Shown here one piece after another: positions 1 to 7,690 of a stretch of 64,000 bases of DNA. Positions within the stretch are counted from its first letter, which is position 1, and each line of letters opens with the position of its first letter. The stretch comes from Nitrospirota bacterium (lineage in GTDB: Bacteria; Nitrospirota; Thermodesulfovibrionia; Thermodesulfovibrionales; JdFR-88): positions 112,359-176,358 of the forward strand of contig JAKBYX010000004.1 in the NCBI GenBank assembly GCA_021840255.1, written 5' to 3'. The position numbers and the translations under genes were made by a program. The notes beneath the pieces are model-generated. The model was not told the DNA's origin, did no database searches, and saw only the letters and a program-made list of their open reading frames with translations.

Positions 1-1273
1 TTTCAAATACTTGGTCCTTTTCCAAGTTCAAAAAGGTCTCTTTTACATCGCCTTCTAATGTTAGTTGCTGTCCCGATTCTGAGTAGATATTTTTCCTGAA
101 TTTAATAGAGATTGGTTGGGGAATAGTGCCTTCTCTATATTTCTCAATCATCGTTAAGGTTCTGCTTAAAAGATTCCCAAGGTCGTTTGCGAGGTCCGTG
201 TTGACCCTCTGGTCGAGCGCCGATTCTGAAAAATCACCATCATGACCAAAAGGTATTTCCCTCATGAGGAAATACCTGAAGGCGTCCACCGCGTGCTCGC
301 GCTTTATTCCATAGCCTTCCAATTTATGGCAAACCTTTGCCGGGTCCACCACGTTGCCAACGGACTTGGACATCTTTTTCCCTTCTATGGTCCACCAGCC
401 GTGGGCGAATATCGTGCGGGGCAGGGGAAGCCCAAGGGCCATAAGCATCGTGGACCAGTAGACAGCATGGGTAGTAAGGATGTCTTTTCCTATAAGGTGG
501 GCATCCGCGGGCCACCAGTCCACTTCAGCGGGTGCAAGATAACCGGGCCCTGAATAGTAGTTCACCAGGGCATCGAACCAGACGTAGGTGACGAACTCCT
601 CATCAAAAGGCAGGGGGATCCCCCAGGAGAGGCGTTTTTTGGGCCTTGATATGCAGAGGTCCCCCAGGGTCTGGTTCTTTAAAAATCCCAGCACCTCGTT
701 CTTCCTCGTATCAGGCTGGATATAAGAAGGATTTTTTTCTATGTATTCAATAAGACGCCCCTGGAAGCGGGACATAAGAAAGAAAAAATTCTGCTCCTCT
801 ATCTTCTCGACTTCCCTTCCGCAGTCCGGGCATCTGCCTTCTACAAGGTCCTTTTCGGTCCAGAACCTTTCATCCGGGGTGCAGTACCAGCCCTCATAGG
901 AGCGCTTCTCAATGAGCTTGTCATCCCAGAGTTTTTGAAGGAGCTCCCGGACGGCCTTCTTATGCCCCGGGTCCGTGGTGCGGATGAAGGCGTCGTTTGA
1001 GATGTTAAGGGTCTTCCAGAGATTTTTAAAATTTTCGGCCATCAGACTGGCATGCTCCTTGGGAGAAAGCCCCCTGGCCTCAGCCGCTTTCTGGACCTTC
1101 TGGCCGTGCTCGTCCGTTCCGGTCAGGAAAAAAACCTCTCTTCCGCGCCCCCGGTGATAGCGGGCAAGGATATCCGCCGCGATGGTCGTATAGGCATGTC
1201 CGATGTGCGGGATATCGTTTACGTAATATATCGGCGTGGTCACATAGAATTTTCTTAGTTCCTGGGAGCTCAT
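1..1273 (-). CDS. metG: Methionyl-tRNA synthetase, N-terminal 424 residues (3' end beyond window)
   Basis: Charges tRNA-Met with methionine in the cytoplasm. The frame runs open from an ATG at 1273 to the window edge, so the C-terminal anticodon-binding part is missing only because of the window boundary. The protein starts MSSQELRKFYVTTPIYYVND, followed by the class I signature PHIGHAY. The KMSKS loop is seen as GKKMSKSVGN. The zinc-knuckle region reads YCTPDERFW then CPDCGR, so the first Cys pair has Asp where a second Cys is usual. The last ~50 codons use more AT-rich codons than the rest. The gene is separated by about 95 bp from the minus-strand ricT upstream of it. Identity is certain; the missing knuckle Cys is seen directly and may simply be lineage-typical. 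Confidence 0.97.
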   Translation of the reverse strand, partial: MSSQELRKFYVTTPIYYVNDIPHIGHAYTTIAADILARYHRGRGREVFFLTGTDEHGQKVQKAAEARGLSPKEHASLMAENFKNLWKTLNISNDAFIRTTDPGHKKAVRELLQKLWDDKLIEKRSYEGWYCTPDERFWTEKDLVEGRCPDCGREVEKIEEQNFFFLMSRFQGRLIEYIEKNPSYIQPDTRKNEVLGFLKNQTLGDLCISRPKKRLSWGIPLPFDEEFVTYVWFDALVNYYSGPGYLAPAEVDWWPADAHLIGKDILTTHAVYWSTMLMALGLPLPRTIFAHGWWTIEGKKMSKSVGNVVDPAKVCHKLEGYGIKREHAVDAFRYFLMREIPFGHDGDFSESALDQRVNTDLANDLGNLLSRTLTMIEKYREGTIPQPISIKFRKNIYSESGQQLTLEGDVKETFLNLEKDQVFE

Positions 1274-1367
1274 CGGGGGGCCTTTTCAGGGCAAATAAAA
1301 AACCTTATTGTGATTTCGCATTTCAAATAAAATCAAATTAAATCAAAAAGCGCCTTTTTATTTTGCA

Positions 1368-2657
1368 TTAAACGCCCGGGTTACCGGAGGGCCCTGGGTT
1401 CTGGGGCGGATTCTGATTGTTCAGATTGCCAGGGACGTTGCCCTTATTGCCCCGTTTCCTCCATCTCTTTTTCTTTTTCTTTTTTTGGATTTGGCTGTCC
1501 TGGGACGGCGCATTCAGTGGTGCGTTCAGAACATCGGACGAAGCAATGCCCTCAGCGATCGGCCCCTGCTGGATATTCATAGTGGGCAGAGTGTCCTTGG
1601 GCCCCGTATCCCTGTGCAACGTGTCCTGTGGCGGAGTGTCCTTCGGCCTCATTTCCCCGGAATGGGGTCTCTTTGCTTTTGATTCGGGCCGTCCCTGGGC
1701 CCGCGGCCCACGGGCCTGTTGTCCTTGCCTGCCCCGGAGATCATTCGTTCCGCCCCTCTCCCGGGAATCATTCGCCCTCCTGGCGGGGCCTGGTTCCTGC
1801 TCCTGGGTCTGGTTGCGCCGCTCGAAGTTCTTTTTTGGGTTTTTCCCCGCGCGGAACGGTTCCCGCCTTCTCTCAGGATGGGCTGTGTCCGGTGTTTTTT
1901 GACCTTGCTCCGCCTTTGTCATGGTCCCTGATGTTACCGCCTCATCCGCAGAGACCTCCGCGATGATTTCTTTCTCTTCCGTGGCCTCGCCTTCGCTTGC
2001 TTCCTTGCGGCATGAATTGTTGCCGTATTCGTAGCTCAGGCAGCACATGAGCCTTCCGCAGATGCCTGAAAGCTTGCCCGTGTTTAGCACGAGTTCTTGT
2101 TTTTTGGCCATTTTTATGGATATGGGGGCGAAATTCGAAAGGAAGGACGCGCAGCATAACTGCCTGCCGCACAGGCCAAGGCCGCCCGTCATTTTTGCTT
2201 CATCCCTTACGCCCACCTGCCTCATCTCTATGCGGGTGCGGAATTTCTGGGCCAGGTCTTTTACCAGTTCCCGGAAATCTATCCTCTTTTCGGAGATGAA
2301 GTAAAAGATTATCCTTTTTCTGTCCAGCGTGGCCTCGGTGCGTATGAGCTTCATCTGCAGGCCGCGGGCCATCACCCTTTCGCGGCAGAAATCAAACGCC
2401 TCTTTTTCCGTCCCCGCATTAGCCTGGCTCTCCCGAATATCTTCTTCGGAGGCCATCCTTAACACCTTTTTGTACTCCTTGGCTTCCTTGTGTTCCGCGG
2501 CTGCGGGGGCCATTGACTTGCGTACGACCTTGCCTATCGAAAGTCCGAGGTCCGACTCCACGATAACCATGTCTCCCGGTTTGAGCGCCATCTCCCCGGA
2601 CTCGAAATCATAAAGCTTTCCGCATTGCTTGAATCTTATGCAAACGATATCAGACAT
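1368..2657 (-). CDS. ricT: PSP1/RicT-family protein with long basic low-complexity tail
   Basis: The first ~215 residues are a PSP1 (YaaT/RicT) domain. In Bacillus, RicT acts in an Fe-S-carrying complex that assists RNase Y-dependent mRNA processing. The family Cys clusters are present as LCGRQLCC (C163, C168, C169) and GICGRLMCC (C200, C205, C206). After about residue 225 the protein becomes a ~200-residue Pro/Arg/Lys/Gly/Asn/Gln-rich tail ending with a Lys/Arg block (KKKKKKRWRKR) and an NP-rich end, which looks like a disordered RNA-binding extension. The open frame extends further upstream, but the ATG at 2657 (MSDIVCIRF) matches the family start and overlaps the holB stop by 8 bp, implying coupling. 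The holB-ricT neighbourhood is common in bacteria. Confidence 0.9.
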   Translation of the reverse strand: MSDIVCIRFKQCGKLYDFESGEMALKPGDMVIVESDLGLSIGKVVRKSMAPAAAEHKEAKEYKKVLRMASEEDIRESQANAGTEKEAFDFCRERVMARGLQMKLIRTEATLDRKRIIFYFISEKRIDFRELVKDLAQKFRTRIEMRQVGVRDEAKMTGGLGLCGRQLCCASFLSNFAPISIKMAKKQELVLNTGKLSGICGRLMCCLSYEYGNNSCRKEASEGEATEEKEIIAEVSADEAVTSGTMTKAEQGQKTPDTAHPERRREPFRAGKNPKKNFERRNQTQEQEPGPARRANDSRERGGTNDLRGRQGQQARGPRAQGRPESKAKRPHSGEMRPKDTPPQDTLHRDTGPKDTLPTMNIQQGPIAEGIASSDVLNAPLNAPSQDSQIQKKKKKKRWRKRGNKGNVPGNLNNQNPPQNPGPSGNPGV

Positions 2658-3672
2658 CTTTATTTTGTTTAAAAACCCTTTTTCCTGACGGCGGGAGCAA
2701 CCTTTTGAGCATTCCCGCGGTATAGTTCCATAAGATGGATTTGTTGGGGTTATACACCAGGCCTTCTCTGATTTCCGCAACCCCCCGATAACAATCTATT
2801 ATAACTTCTTCTTCCGCCGTTTTGAAAAGGGATTTCAATTCCGCGGGGACCTCAAGGCCAAACAGCTGCAGGTCCTCCCTGCCTGTTGCCTTGAGCACCA
2901 GCATGTCTCTAAGAAAAAGTTCGAGGCCGTCCAGGAAATCCTCTATCTCTTCCTTGTCCGCCCAGGAGGGACTTTTGCCGGCTTTGGAAAAAAGCATCTC
3001 ATGGAGTGATCTAAGGAAATCCTGCCTTTTTTTTAGGATGTCTCCGCCCTTGCCGTTGTCAATGACAAGCCCCGGCCTGCCCATGGAAAGGCCAATAAGG
3101 GTGCGGAGCATTTTTTCTCCGGTGGCTTTCAGCCGGTCTTTTATCAAATAGGCCATGTCATTACCGGACAGGGGTTTGAAGCTGACCGCCTGGCATCTGG
3201 ACCGTATGGTGTCAGGAAGCCTCTCCGGATTCGAGCTTGCCAGTATTATGACGCTGCCCTGCGGCGGTTCCTCGAGACATTTCAGAAACGCGTTTGCCGC
3301 CTCGATTTTCATAAGATGAGCCTCGTCCACGATGGCCACTTTAAAGCTCCCCTCGTATGCGGAAAGTGAGAGCGCTTCTTCCAGATTTCTTATCTCGTCT
3401 ATCTTAATGACCCCTTTTTCCGGCCGGACTTCCTTTACATCCGGGTGCGCGCCCGCCTCTATGCGCCTGCAGGAAGCGCAGCTGCCGCACGCGTCCCCGT
3501 CAGCCTCCGGTTCCGCGCAATTAAGAGCCTTCGCGAAATTTACCGCGGTAAGGCGTTTGCCTATGCCGGAGGGGCCATGAAAGAGATAAGCGGAGGCGGC
3601 TTTCCGCTTTGTAACGGCGCTTTTCAATATCTTTATCGCGCTTTCCTGCCCTATGACATCTTTTAAAGCCAT
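2650..3672 (-). CDS. holB: DNA polymerase III delta-prime subunit
   Basis: Clamp-loader subunit that, with gamma/tau and delta, loads the beta clamp at replication forks. It starts MALKDVIGQESAIKIL; a TTG directly before the ATG could also be used. The Walker A-like loop is HGPSGIGK (residues 32-39), followed by four zinc-binding Cys (C52, C62, C65, C68) in the usual clamp-loader zinc module. IVDEAHLM is the Walker B region and NPERLPDTIRSRC carries the sensor/SRC motif. At 340 residues it has normal family length. The stop lies inside the ricT start region (8-bp overlap), so the two are probably co-expressed. Confidence 0.95.
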   Translation of the reverse strand: MALKDVIGQESAIKILKSAVTKRKAASAYLFHGPSGIGKRLTAVNFAKALNCAEPEADGDACGSCASCRRIEAGAHPDVKEVRPEKGVIKIDEIRNLEEALSLSAYEGSFKVAIVDEAHLMKIEAANAFLKCLEEPPQGSVIILASSNPERLPDTIRSRCQAVSFKPLSGNDMAYLIKDRLKATGEKMLRTLIGLSMGRPGLVIDNGKGGDILKKRQDFLRSLHEMLFSKAGKSPSWADKEEIEDFLDGLELFLRDMLVLKATGREDLQLFGLEVPAELKSLFKTAEEEVIIDCYRGVAEIREGLVYNPNKSILWNYTAGMLKRLLPPSGKRVFKQNKDV

Positions 3673-3764
3673 CAAATTAGAATACCATACAAGACAAACC
3701 CCTCTTTTTTTTCATGTATAATTTGCTCAAAAGAGGGGGGCAGGCTAAAAAAAACCAAATCGCA

Positions 3765-3910
3765 AGGGGAGGACGTATGGCGTGAGCGCAGAGGAGTGGC
3801 GCAAGCGCGCCACATGAGGCGGCGCAATCTGAAAGACCCGGCGCGGTATACACGGAATGCCGGCAAAACGGTGAGACGCCACGTAGCGGAGCGAATGCCG
3901 TCCGCCCTCC
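3765..3910 (+). promoter_or_regulatory. Leader-like conserved element, copy A (candidate structured RNA)
   Basis: A non-coding stretch that recurs at 20418-20565. The best-conserved core is 3857-3907, matching 20510-20560 at 48 of 51 positions. The 5' half is less conserved but shares a hairpin, here GTGGCGC and GCGCCAC arms with a 4-nt loop at 3796-3813. The 5' GGGGAGGA and 3' CCGCCCTCC ends can pair to close the element. The core ends 29 nt before the ATG of the downstream small membrane-protein gene, with AAGGAGG at 3921-3927. The same 29-nt distance to a start codon is seen in copy B. I do not recognise it as any riboswitch class I know; the cis-regulatory role is inference. Confidence 0.6.
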
Positions 3911-3935
3911 ACACCAATGAAAGGAGGCTTGGCCT

Positions 3936-4184
3936 ATGAGGCTTAAACCGCTGGCATTGGGTTTTACACTCGGCGTCATATGGGGCGCAAACATCTTTTT
4001 TACTACGTGGCTTTCTTATTTCACCGGTTATGGCGTCCGCTTTCTGATGGTCATGGAAGGTCTTTATCCGGGCTACTCGGTGACCCCATTGGGCAGTTTC
4101 ATAGGGTTTCTTTATGGTTTTGCGGACCTTTTTATTGGTGGGGTGCTGGTGGGGCTGATCTATAACGGATTTCAGGGAGCCTGA
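3936..4184 (+). CDS. Small two-helix membrane protein (often labelled bacteriophage holin-like)
   Basis: An 82-residue protein with two hydrophobic helices (about residues 7-28 and 53-78) joined by a short loop containing GLYPGYSVTP. Similar small proteins in environmental bacteria are often labelled holin-like, but nothing phage-like surrounds this gene and its function is unknown. The start is firm: AAGGAGG lies 8 nt before the ATG. Immediately upstream is the conserved leader element described at 3765-3910, so its expression may be controlled post-transcriptionally. The DUF1059 gene follows about 95 bp downstream on the same strand. Confidence 0.75.
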   Translation: MRLKPLALGFTLGVIWGANIFFTTWLSYFTGYGVRFLMVMEGLYPGYSVTPLGSFIGFLYGFADLFIGGVLVGLIYNGFQGA

Positions 4185-4279
4185 CGCATTGGTATTTATA
4201 AAACGGCGGGAATTACCGCACTTTCATTGGATTGACTTATTGCCCTGATATGCTAGCTTGGAATCAGGAGGTGATAGAT

Positions 4280-4483
4280 ATGCCACATCATACGGCGGAG
4301 CATGTAAAGGAAAAAAAACACCAGCTAAAGCAGATCGACTGCGGGCCTGAGTGCGGGTTCCTTATCAGAAGCCATGACGAAAAAGAGATCGTAGACATAA
4401 CCAAAAAGCACGTGAAGCAGTTCCACGGGATGGATATGTCCGAACAGGACATAAAGAAGGACATCGAGAACGTAAAGGGATAG
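4280..4483 (+). CDS. DUF1059-family small protein
   Basis: A 67-residue soluble protein, MPHHTAEHVKEKKHQLKQID, containing the CGPECGF motif and a C-terminal segment rich in charged residues (EIVDITKKHVKQFHGM). This matches the DUF1059 family, small putative metal-binding proteins of unknown function with paired Cys and conserved His. The start is set by a near-perfect AGGAGGTGAT ribosome-binding site; a longer open frame starts 48 nt upstream but lacks a site. A rho-independent terminator follows 28 bp after the stop, so this gene ends its transcript. Confidence 0.85.
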   Translation: MPHHTAEHVKEKKHQLKQIDCGPECGFLIRSHDEKEIVDITKKHVKQFHGMDMSEQDIKKDIENVKG

Positions 4484-4510
4484 CGTCCCATTGTGTTAAA
4501 AAACGTAAAA

Positions 4511-4540
4511 AAGGGCGGGATGTTCCGCCCTTTTTTATTT
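4511..4540 (+). terminator. Rho-independent terminator after DUF1059 gene
   Basis: Arms AAGGGCGG and CCGCCCTT around a 6-nt loop, followed directly by a run of T. It sits between the plus-strand DUF1059 gene and the convergent minus-strand Memo gene and could serve both directions because A residues precede it. Confidence 0.9.
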
Positions 4541-4619
4541 TATTTTCCCGGTATTTTGCTTTTGCCGCTGGATTTTTTTTGTTTTTGTTTTTTGTTTTTG
4601 TTGTTTTTTGAGCAGAAAA

Positions 4620-5423
4620 TTATTTTATTATTATCCCCGCGTACCCCACCACCTGGCCCAAATCACCGCTGGCGGAGGCGCTGGTGTCATAACCGGCCAA
4701 TTCCCCACCCTTGGCTCCGAGCATCCTTGCTGCGTATAGCATTACTATGGCAGGGATGTATCCGCACATGGATATCCTGTTTTCCGTCACGGTATCAAGC
4801 AGCCCCTCGGGGTCCAGCTCCAGGATCCTGGTTATGGCAAGGCGGTCTTTTTCCCTGGCGGTGGCGTCCGGAACATAATGGCTCATATCTGAGCTGACGA
4901 GCAGCAGTACATCTTCTTTCTCCGCGTTTATGGCCCTTGCTATGCCATGGCCGGCCTTTTTCAGATAATCGAGGAGGGCAGGGGTCATGGTAACCGGCAC
5001 TATGGAGGCATCCGGCCTTAAGCGGGCGATAAACGGCAGCTGGACCTCAAGAGAGTGCTCAAATTCATGGGCAGTCTCATCCGCGGTAAAAAAGGGCGTC
5101 TCCTCCAAAATCCGTTTGGCGAGTTCCCCGTCTATTGGCAAAAGTCCGTTCGGCACCTCCCATCCGCCCTCGGCCATCACGGAAAACTGGGGGCCGATGC
5201 CTGAGTGGTTAGGGCCCAGAAGGATGATCTTCCTTGGCAGCTCCAGCCGTGAATACACTGATCCGGCCACGCTGCCTGAATATATATAGCCCGCATGAGG
5301 GCACAGGGCGGCTATGGCCTTTTCTTTTTTCTGGATGGACAGGAAGGAATCCAGCTGGGCGGAAAGCGCATCGGGCGCTGAGGGATAAAACTGACCGGCA
5401 ACTGCGGCCGCTCTTATTGTCAT
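4620..5423 (-). CDS. amrB: AmmeMemoRadiSam system protein B (Memo family)
   Basis: A 267-residue Memo-like protein. The family folds like extradiol dioxygenases and binds a metal through conserved His and Cys. Visible signatures are VAGQFYPS at the N terminus, CPHAGYIYSG, LLGPNHSGIG and SSDMSHYVPD. In many bacteria it is encoded with an AMMECR1-like protein and a radical-SAM protein (AmrA, AmrS). Neither partner is present here, so this copy stands alone between the DUF1059 gene and dnaB. The biochemical role of AmrB is not established. The gene precedes an intergenic stretch rich in interrupted T runs. Confidence 0.9.
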   Translation of the reverse strand: MTIRAAAVAGQFYPSAPDALSAQLDSFLSIQKKEKAIAALCPHAGYIYSGSVAGSVYSRLELPRKIILLGPNHSGIGPQFSVMAEGGWEVPNGLLPIDGELAKRILEETPFFTADETAHEFEHSLEVQLPFIARLRPDASIVPVTMTPALLDYLKKAGHGIARAINAEKEDVLLLVSSDMSHYVPDATAREKDRLAITRILELDPEGLLDTVTENRISMCGYIPAIVMLYAARMLGAKGGELAGYDTSASASGDLGQVVGYAGIIIK

Positions 5424-5517
5424 CTGAAAGCCCCCCTTCAGACTATCGAAGTTTTTTGGAAAATACCCATGTTCCTATTATTTCACACCTTTTTCTTTTT
5501 TTTTCTTCCAAATTAAA

Positions 5518-6888
5518 TTAAAAATCTCCATCCGCCTGATAGGAATAGTCCTCCGGGCTAAAGTCCATGAACCTCGTGTATTTTGAAAGGAACGCCAGCT
5601 TTACGCCTCCGGTCGGGCCATTTCTCTGTTTGGCTATGTCCACGTTCACGACCTCGTTTTCCGGCCTCTCGTCACCCTGGCCTTTCTTGTCTTTTTCGTC
5701 CCTGTACAGAAAAAGGATAACGTCCGCGTCCTGCTCGATTGCGCCGGACTCCCTCAGGTCGGCCATATTGGGTTTTCTTTTCTCCCTTTCGACCGCGCGG
5801 TTAAGCTGGCTTAATGCGATCACGGGTACGCTTATCTCCTTGGCCAGGGCCTTAAGCGAGCGTGAGATCTCCGATATCTCCTGGACGCGCTGCTCGTACC
5901 TGCCGTTGCCGCGCATGAGCTGGAGGTAGTCTACCAGTATAAGGCTCAGGCCGTGTTCTCTTTTAAGCCTCCTGGCCTTTGCCCTCATCTCCAGGGCGGA
6001 CATGCCGGAAGTCTCATCTATATATATGGGGGCATCGAGGAGTTTTCCGGCGGCGGCTGCCAGTTTAGGGAAATTGTTCTTCACATACCCCCTGCGGACC
6101 GAGCTGGCATCCACCATGGCCTCGGCGCAGAGCATCCTCATCGTTATCTGGCTCAGGGACATCTCCAGGCTGAATATGGCGACCGGTTCTTTCTGCTGGA
6201 CCCCTACATGCTGGACAATGTTCAGACCGAAGGCGGTCTTCCCGGCGGAAGGCCGGCCTCCGACTATCACGAGGTCCCCAGGATGAAAACCGGCGGTGTA
6301 CTCATCCAGGTCCTTGAATCCGGAAGGCACCCCGGTTACAGCCTCTTTTCTTTCGTAAAGCCCCTCTATCACCTTGAATGCTTCCTTTATGGCGTCCTTC
6401 AAAGGGGCGAAGTTCGTGCGTATGCGCTTGTCCGACACCTCGAATACCTTTTTTTCCGCCAGGTCCATCATGTCGTCCGCTTCAAGCTCTCCCTGGTATA
6501 TCTTTTCAGCCACCTCGGTGGCGGCCCGCAGCAGGGCCCTCTGCAGGGATTTGTCCTTGACTATCTTTACGTAATAGAGGATATTGGCGGCAGTCGGCGT
6601 CTGGTTGGCAAGTGTTGAGAGATATTCAGTGCCTCCCGACTCTTCGAACCCGCCGTTTCTCTTCATGTCCTCCGAAACGGTGACGATGTCTATGGACTCG
6701 CTTCTTTCGAAGAGGGCGAGCATGGATTTGTAGATCTTGCGGTGGGCGGCCCTGTAAAAGTCATCTTCCCCTATGGCATCGGCGGCCTTCAGGATGGAGT
6801 CGCCTTCGATAAGGATGGAGCCCAGCACGGCCTGTTCGGCCTCTATGCTTTGGGGAGGGAGTTTTTCGATATTAGAGTCCGGTTTCAT
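5518..6888 (-). CDS. dnaB: Replicative DNA helicase DnaB
   Basis: Hexameric 5'-3' helicase of the replication fork. At 456 residues it has normal length: an N-terminal primase-interacting domain (PPQSIEAEQAVLGSIL) and a RecA-like C-terminal domain with Walker A GGRPSAGKTAFGLNI, Walker B ILVDYLQLM and the RESGAIEQDADVILFLYRDE signature. No intein is inserted. It lies downstream of rplI on the minus strand, the rplI-dnaB pairing common in bacteria, with an 82-bp A/T-rich gap. Confidence 0.97.
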   Translation of the reverse strand: MKPDSNIEKLPPQSIEAEQAVLGSILIEGDSILKAADAIGEDDFYRAAHRKIYKSMLALFERSESIDIVTVSEDMKRNGGFEESGGTEYLSTLANQTPTAANILYYVKIVKDKSLQRALLRAATEVAEKIYQGELEADDMMDLAEKKVFEVSDKRIRTNFAPLKDAIKEAFKVIEGLYERKEAVTGVPSGFKDLDEYTAGFHPGDLVIVGGRPSAGKTAFGLNIVQHVGVQQKEPVAIFSLEMSLSQITMRMLCAEAMVDASSVRRGYVKNNFPKLAAAAGKLLDAPIYIDETSGMSALEMRAKARRLKREHGLSLILVDYLQLMRGNGRYEQRVQEISEISRSLKALAKEISVPVIALSQLNRAVEREKRKPNMADLRESGAIEQDADVILFLYRDEKDKKGQGDERPENEVVNVDIAKQRNGPTGGVKLAFLSKYTRFMDFSPEDYSYQADGDF

Positions 6889-6970
6889 AAAAGAAAAAAA
6901 GAAAAAGTCTTTTTACTGCTCCCTCCCAAAATGATCCAAGGCAAATTACCCGGCTAAAAAAGATTTTTTT

Positions 6971-7420
6971 TTATTCCTGTTCCGGTTCCACATTCACCGT
7001 GACAAGAGCGTTTACATCCTGGTACAGCTTGACCTGGATGCTGTAGGTGCCAAGCCTTTTTATGGGTTCTTCGAGGGCGATCTTCCGTCTGTCCACGTTC
7101 ACACCCTGGGCTTTGATGGCTTCTTCCAGGTCCATGGCAGTGACGGAGCCGAAGAGTTTGCCTTCCTCACCCGCCTTGGCCTTGAAGTTCAGGATCATCG
7201 CGTTAAGGCGCTCGGCAACCGCAAGGGCATCTTCCCGTATCTTTATGGCCTTCATGGCCAGCTGTTTTTTAAGCGCTTCCAGCTGCTTTACATTTTTTTC
7301 ACTTGCCTCCGCGGCAAGATTTTTGGGAAAGAGGAAGTTCCTGGCATAGCCCGTCTTTACGGTTACGGTATCTCCCATCCTCCCAAGATTTCTAACGTCA
7401 TCCTTGAGGATTACCTTCAT
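6971..7420 (-). CDS. rplI: Large ribosomal subunit protein bL9
   Basis: Starts MKVILKDDVRNLGRMGDTVTVK, with the family signature GYARNFLFPKNLA, a central lysine-rich helix and a C-terminal domain (GKLFGSVTAMDLEEAI) binding 23S rRNA near the L1 stalk. Its 149 residues are the expected length. A clear AAAGGAGA site precedes the ATG on the minus strand. It is divergently oriented from the chemoreceptor gene, with a 270-bp AT-rich region between them, and is probably co-transcribed with dnaB. Confidence 0.97.
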   Translation of the reverse strand: MKVILKDDVRNLGRMGDTVTVKTGYARNFLFPKNLAAEASEKNVKQLEALKKQLAMKAIKIREDALAVAERLNAMILNFKAKAGEEGKLFGSVTAMDLEEAIKAQGVNVDRRKIALEEPIKRLGTYSIQVKLYQDVNALVTVNVEPEQE

Positions 7421-7690
7421 AAATTAAAAATCTCCTTTCAACAAAGCATATTGAGGTGAATTTTAGTATATTTGTTCGGCCTCGATTATTCAAGAGACCA
7501 TTTTGCTGACAGGGAGACGGGGTAAACTTCCATCCAGCCTTTTAAAGTTTTCTTCTTCAGATTCCGATACATAGATATTATAAATACTTATAAATTTAAA
7601 AAACTAAAAATATAACAATTAATAAATACAAAAATAAAAAATAGCAAATAATAATAAAAAACAAAAAACTTAAAAAACTGGGGAGAGCAA
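7421..7690. other. Divergent intergenic region rplI / chemoreceptor
   Basis: About 270 bp holding the divergent promoters of rplI-dnaB and the chemoreceptor gene. The segment 7560-7680 is almost purely A and T, with short runs of A interrupted by single bases, and ends in a GGGGAGAG ribosome-binding site. I could not assign a confident -35/-10 pair on either strand. Confidence 0.5.

Noticed and set aside
242..553. 103-codon plus-strand frame in the metG region
   Set aside because: It is antisense to metG, which is open through the whole region with HIGH and KMSKS motifs.
3936..4184. Reading the small membrane protein as a phage holin marking a prophage
   Set aside because: No endolysin, structural or integrase genes are nearby and the flanking genes are housekeeping. 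The holin label for this family rests on size and topology only.
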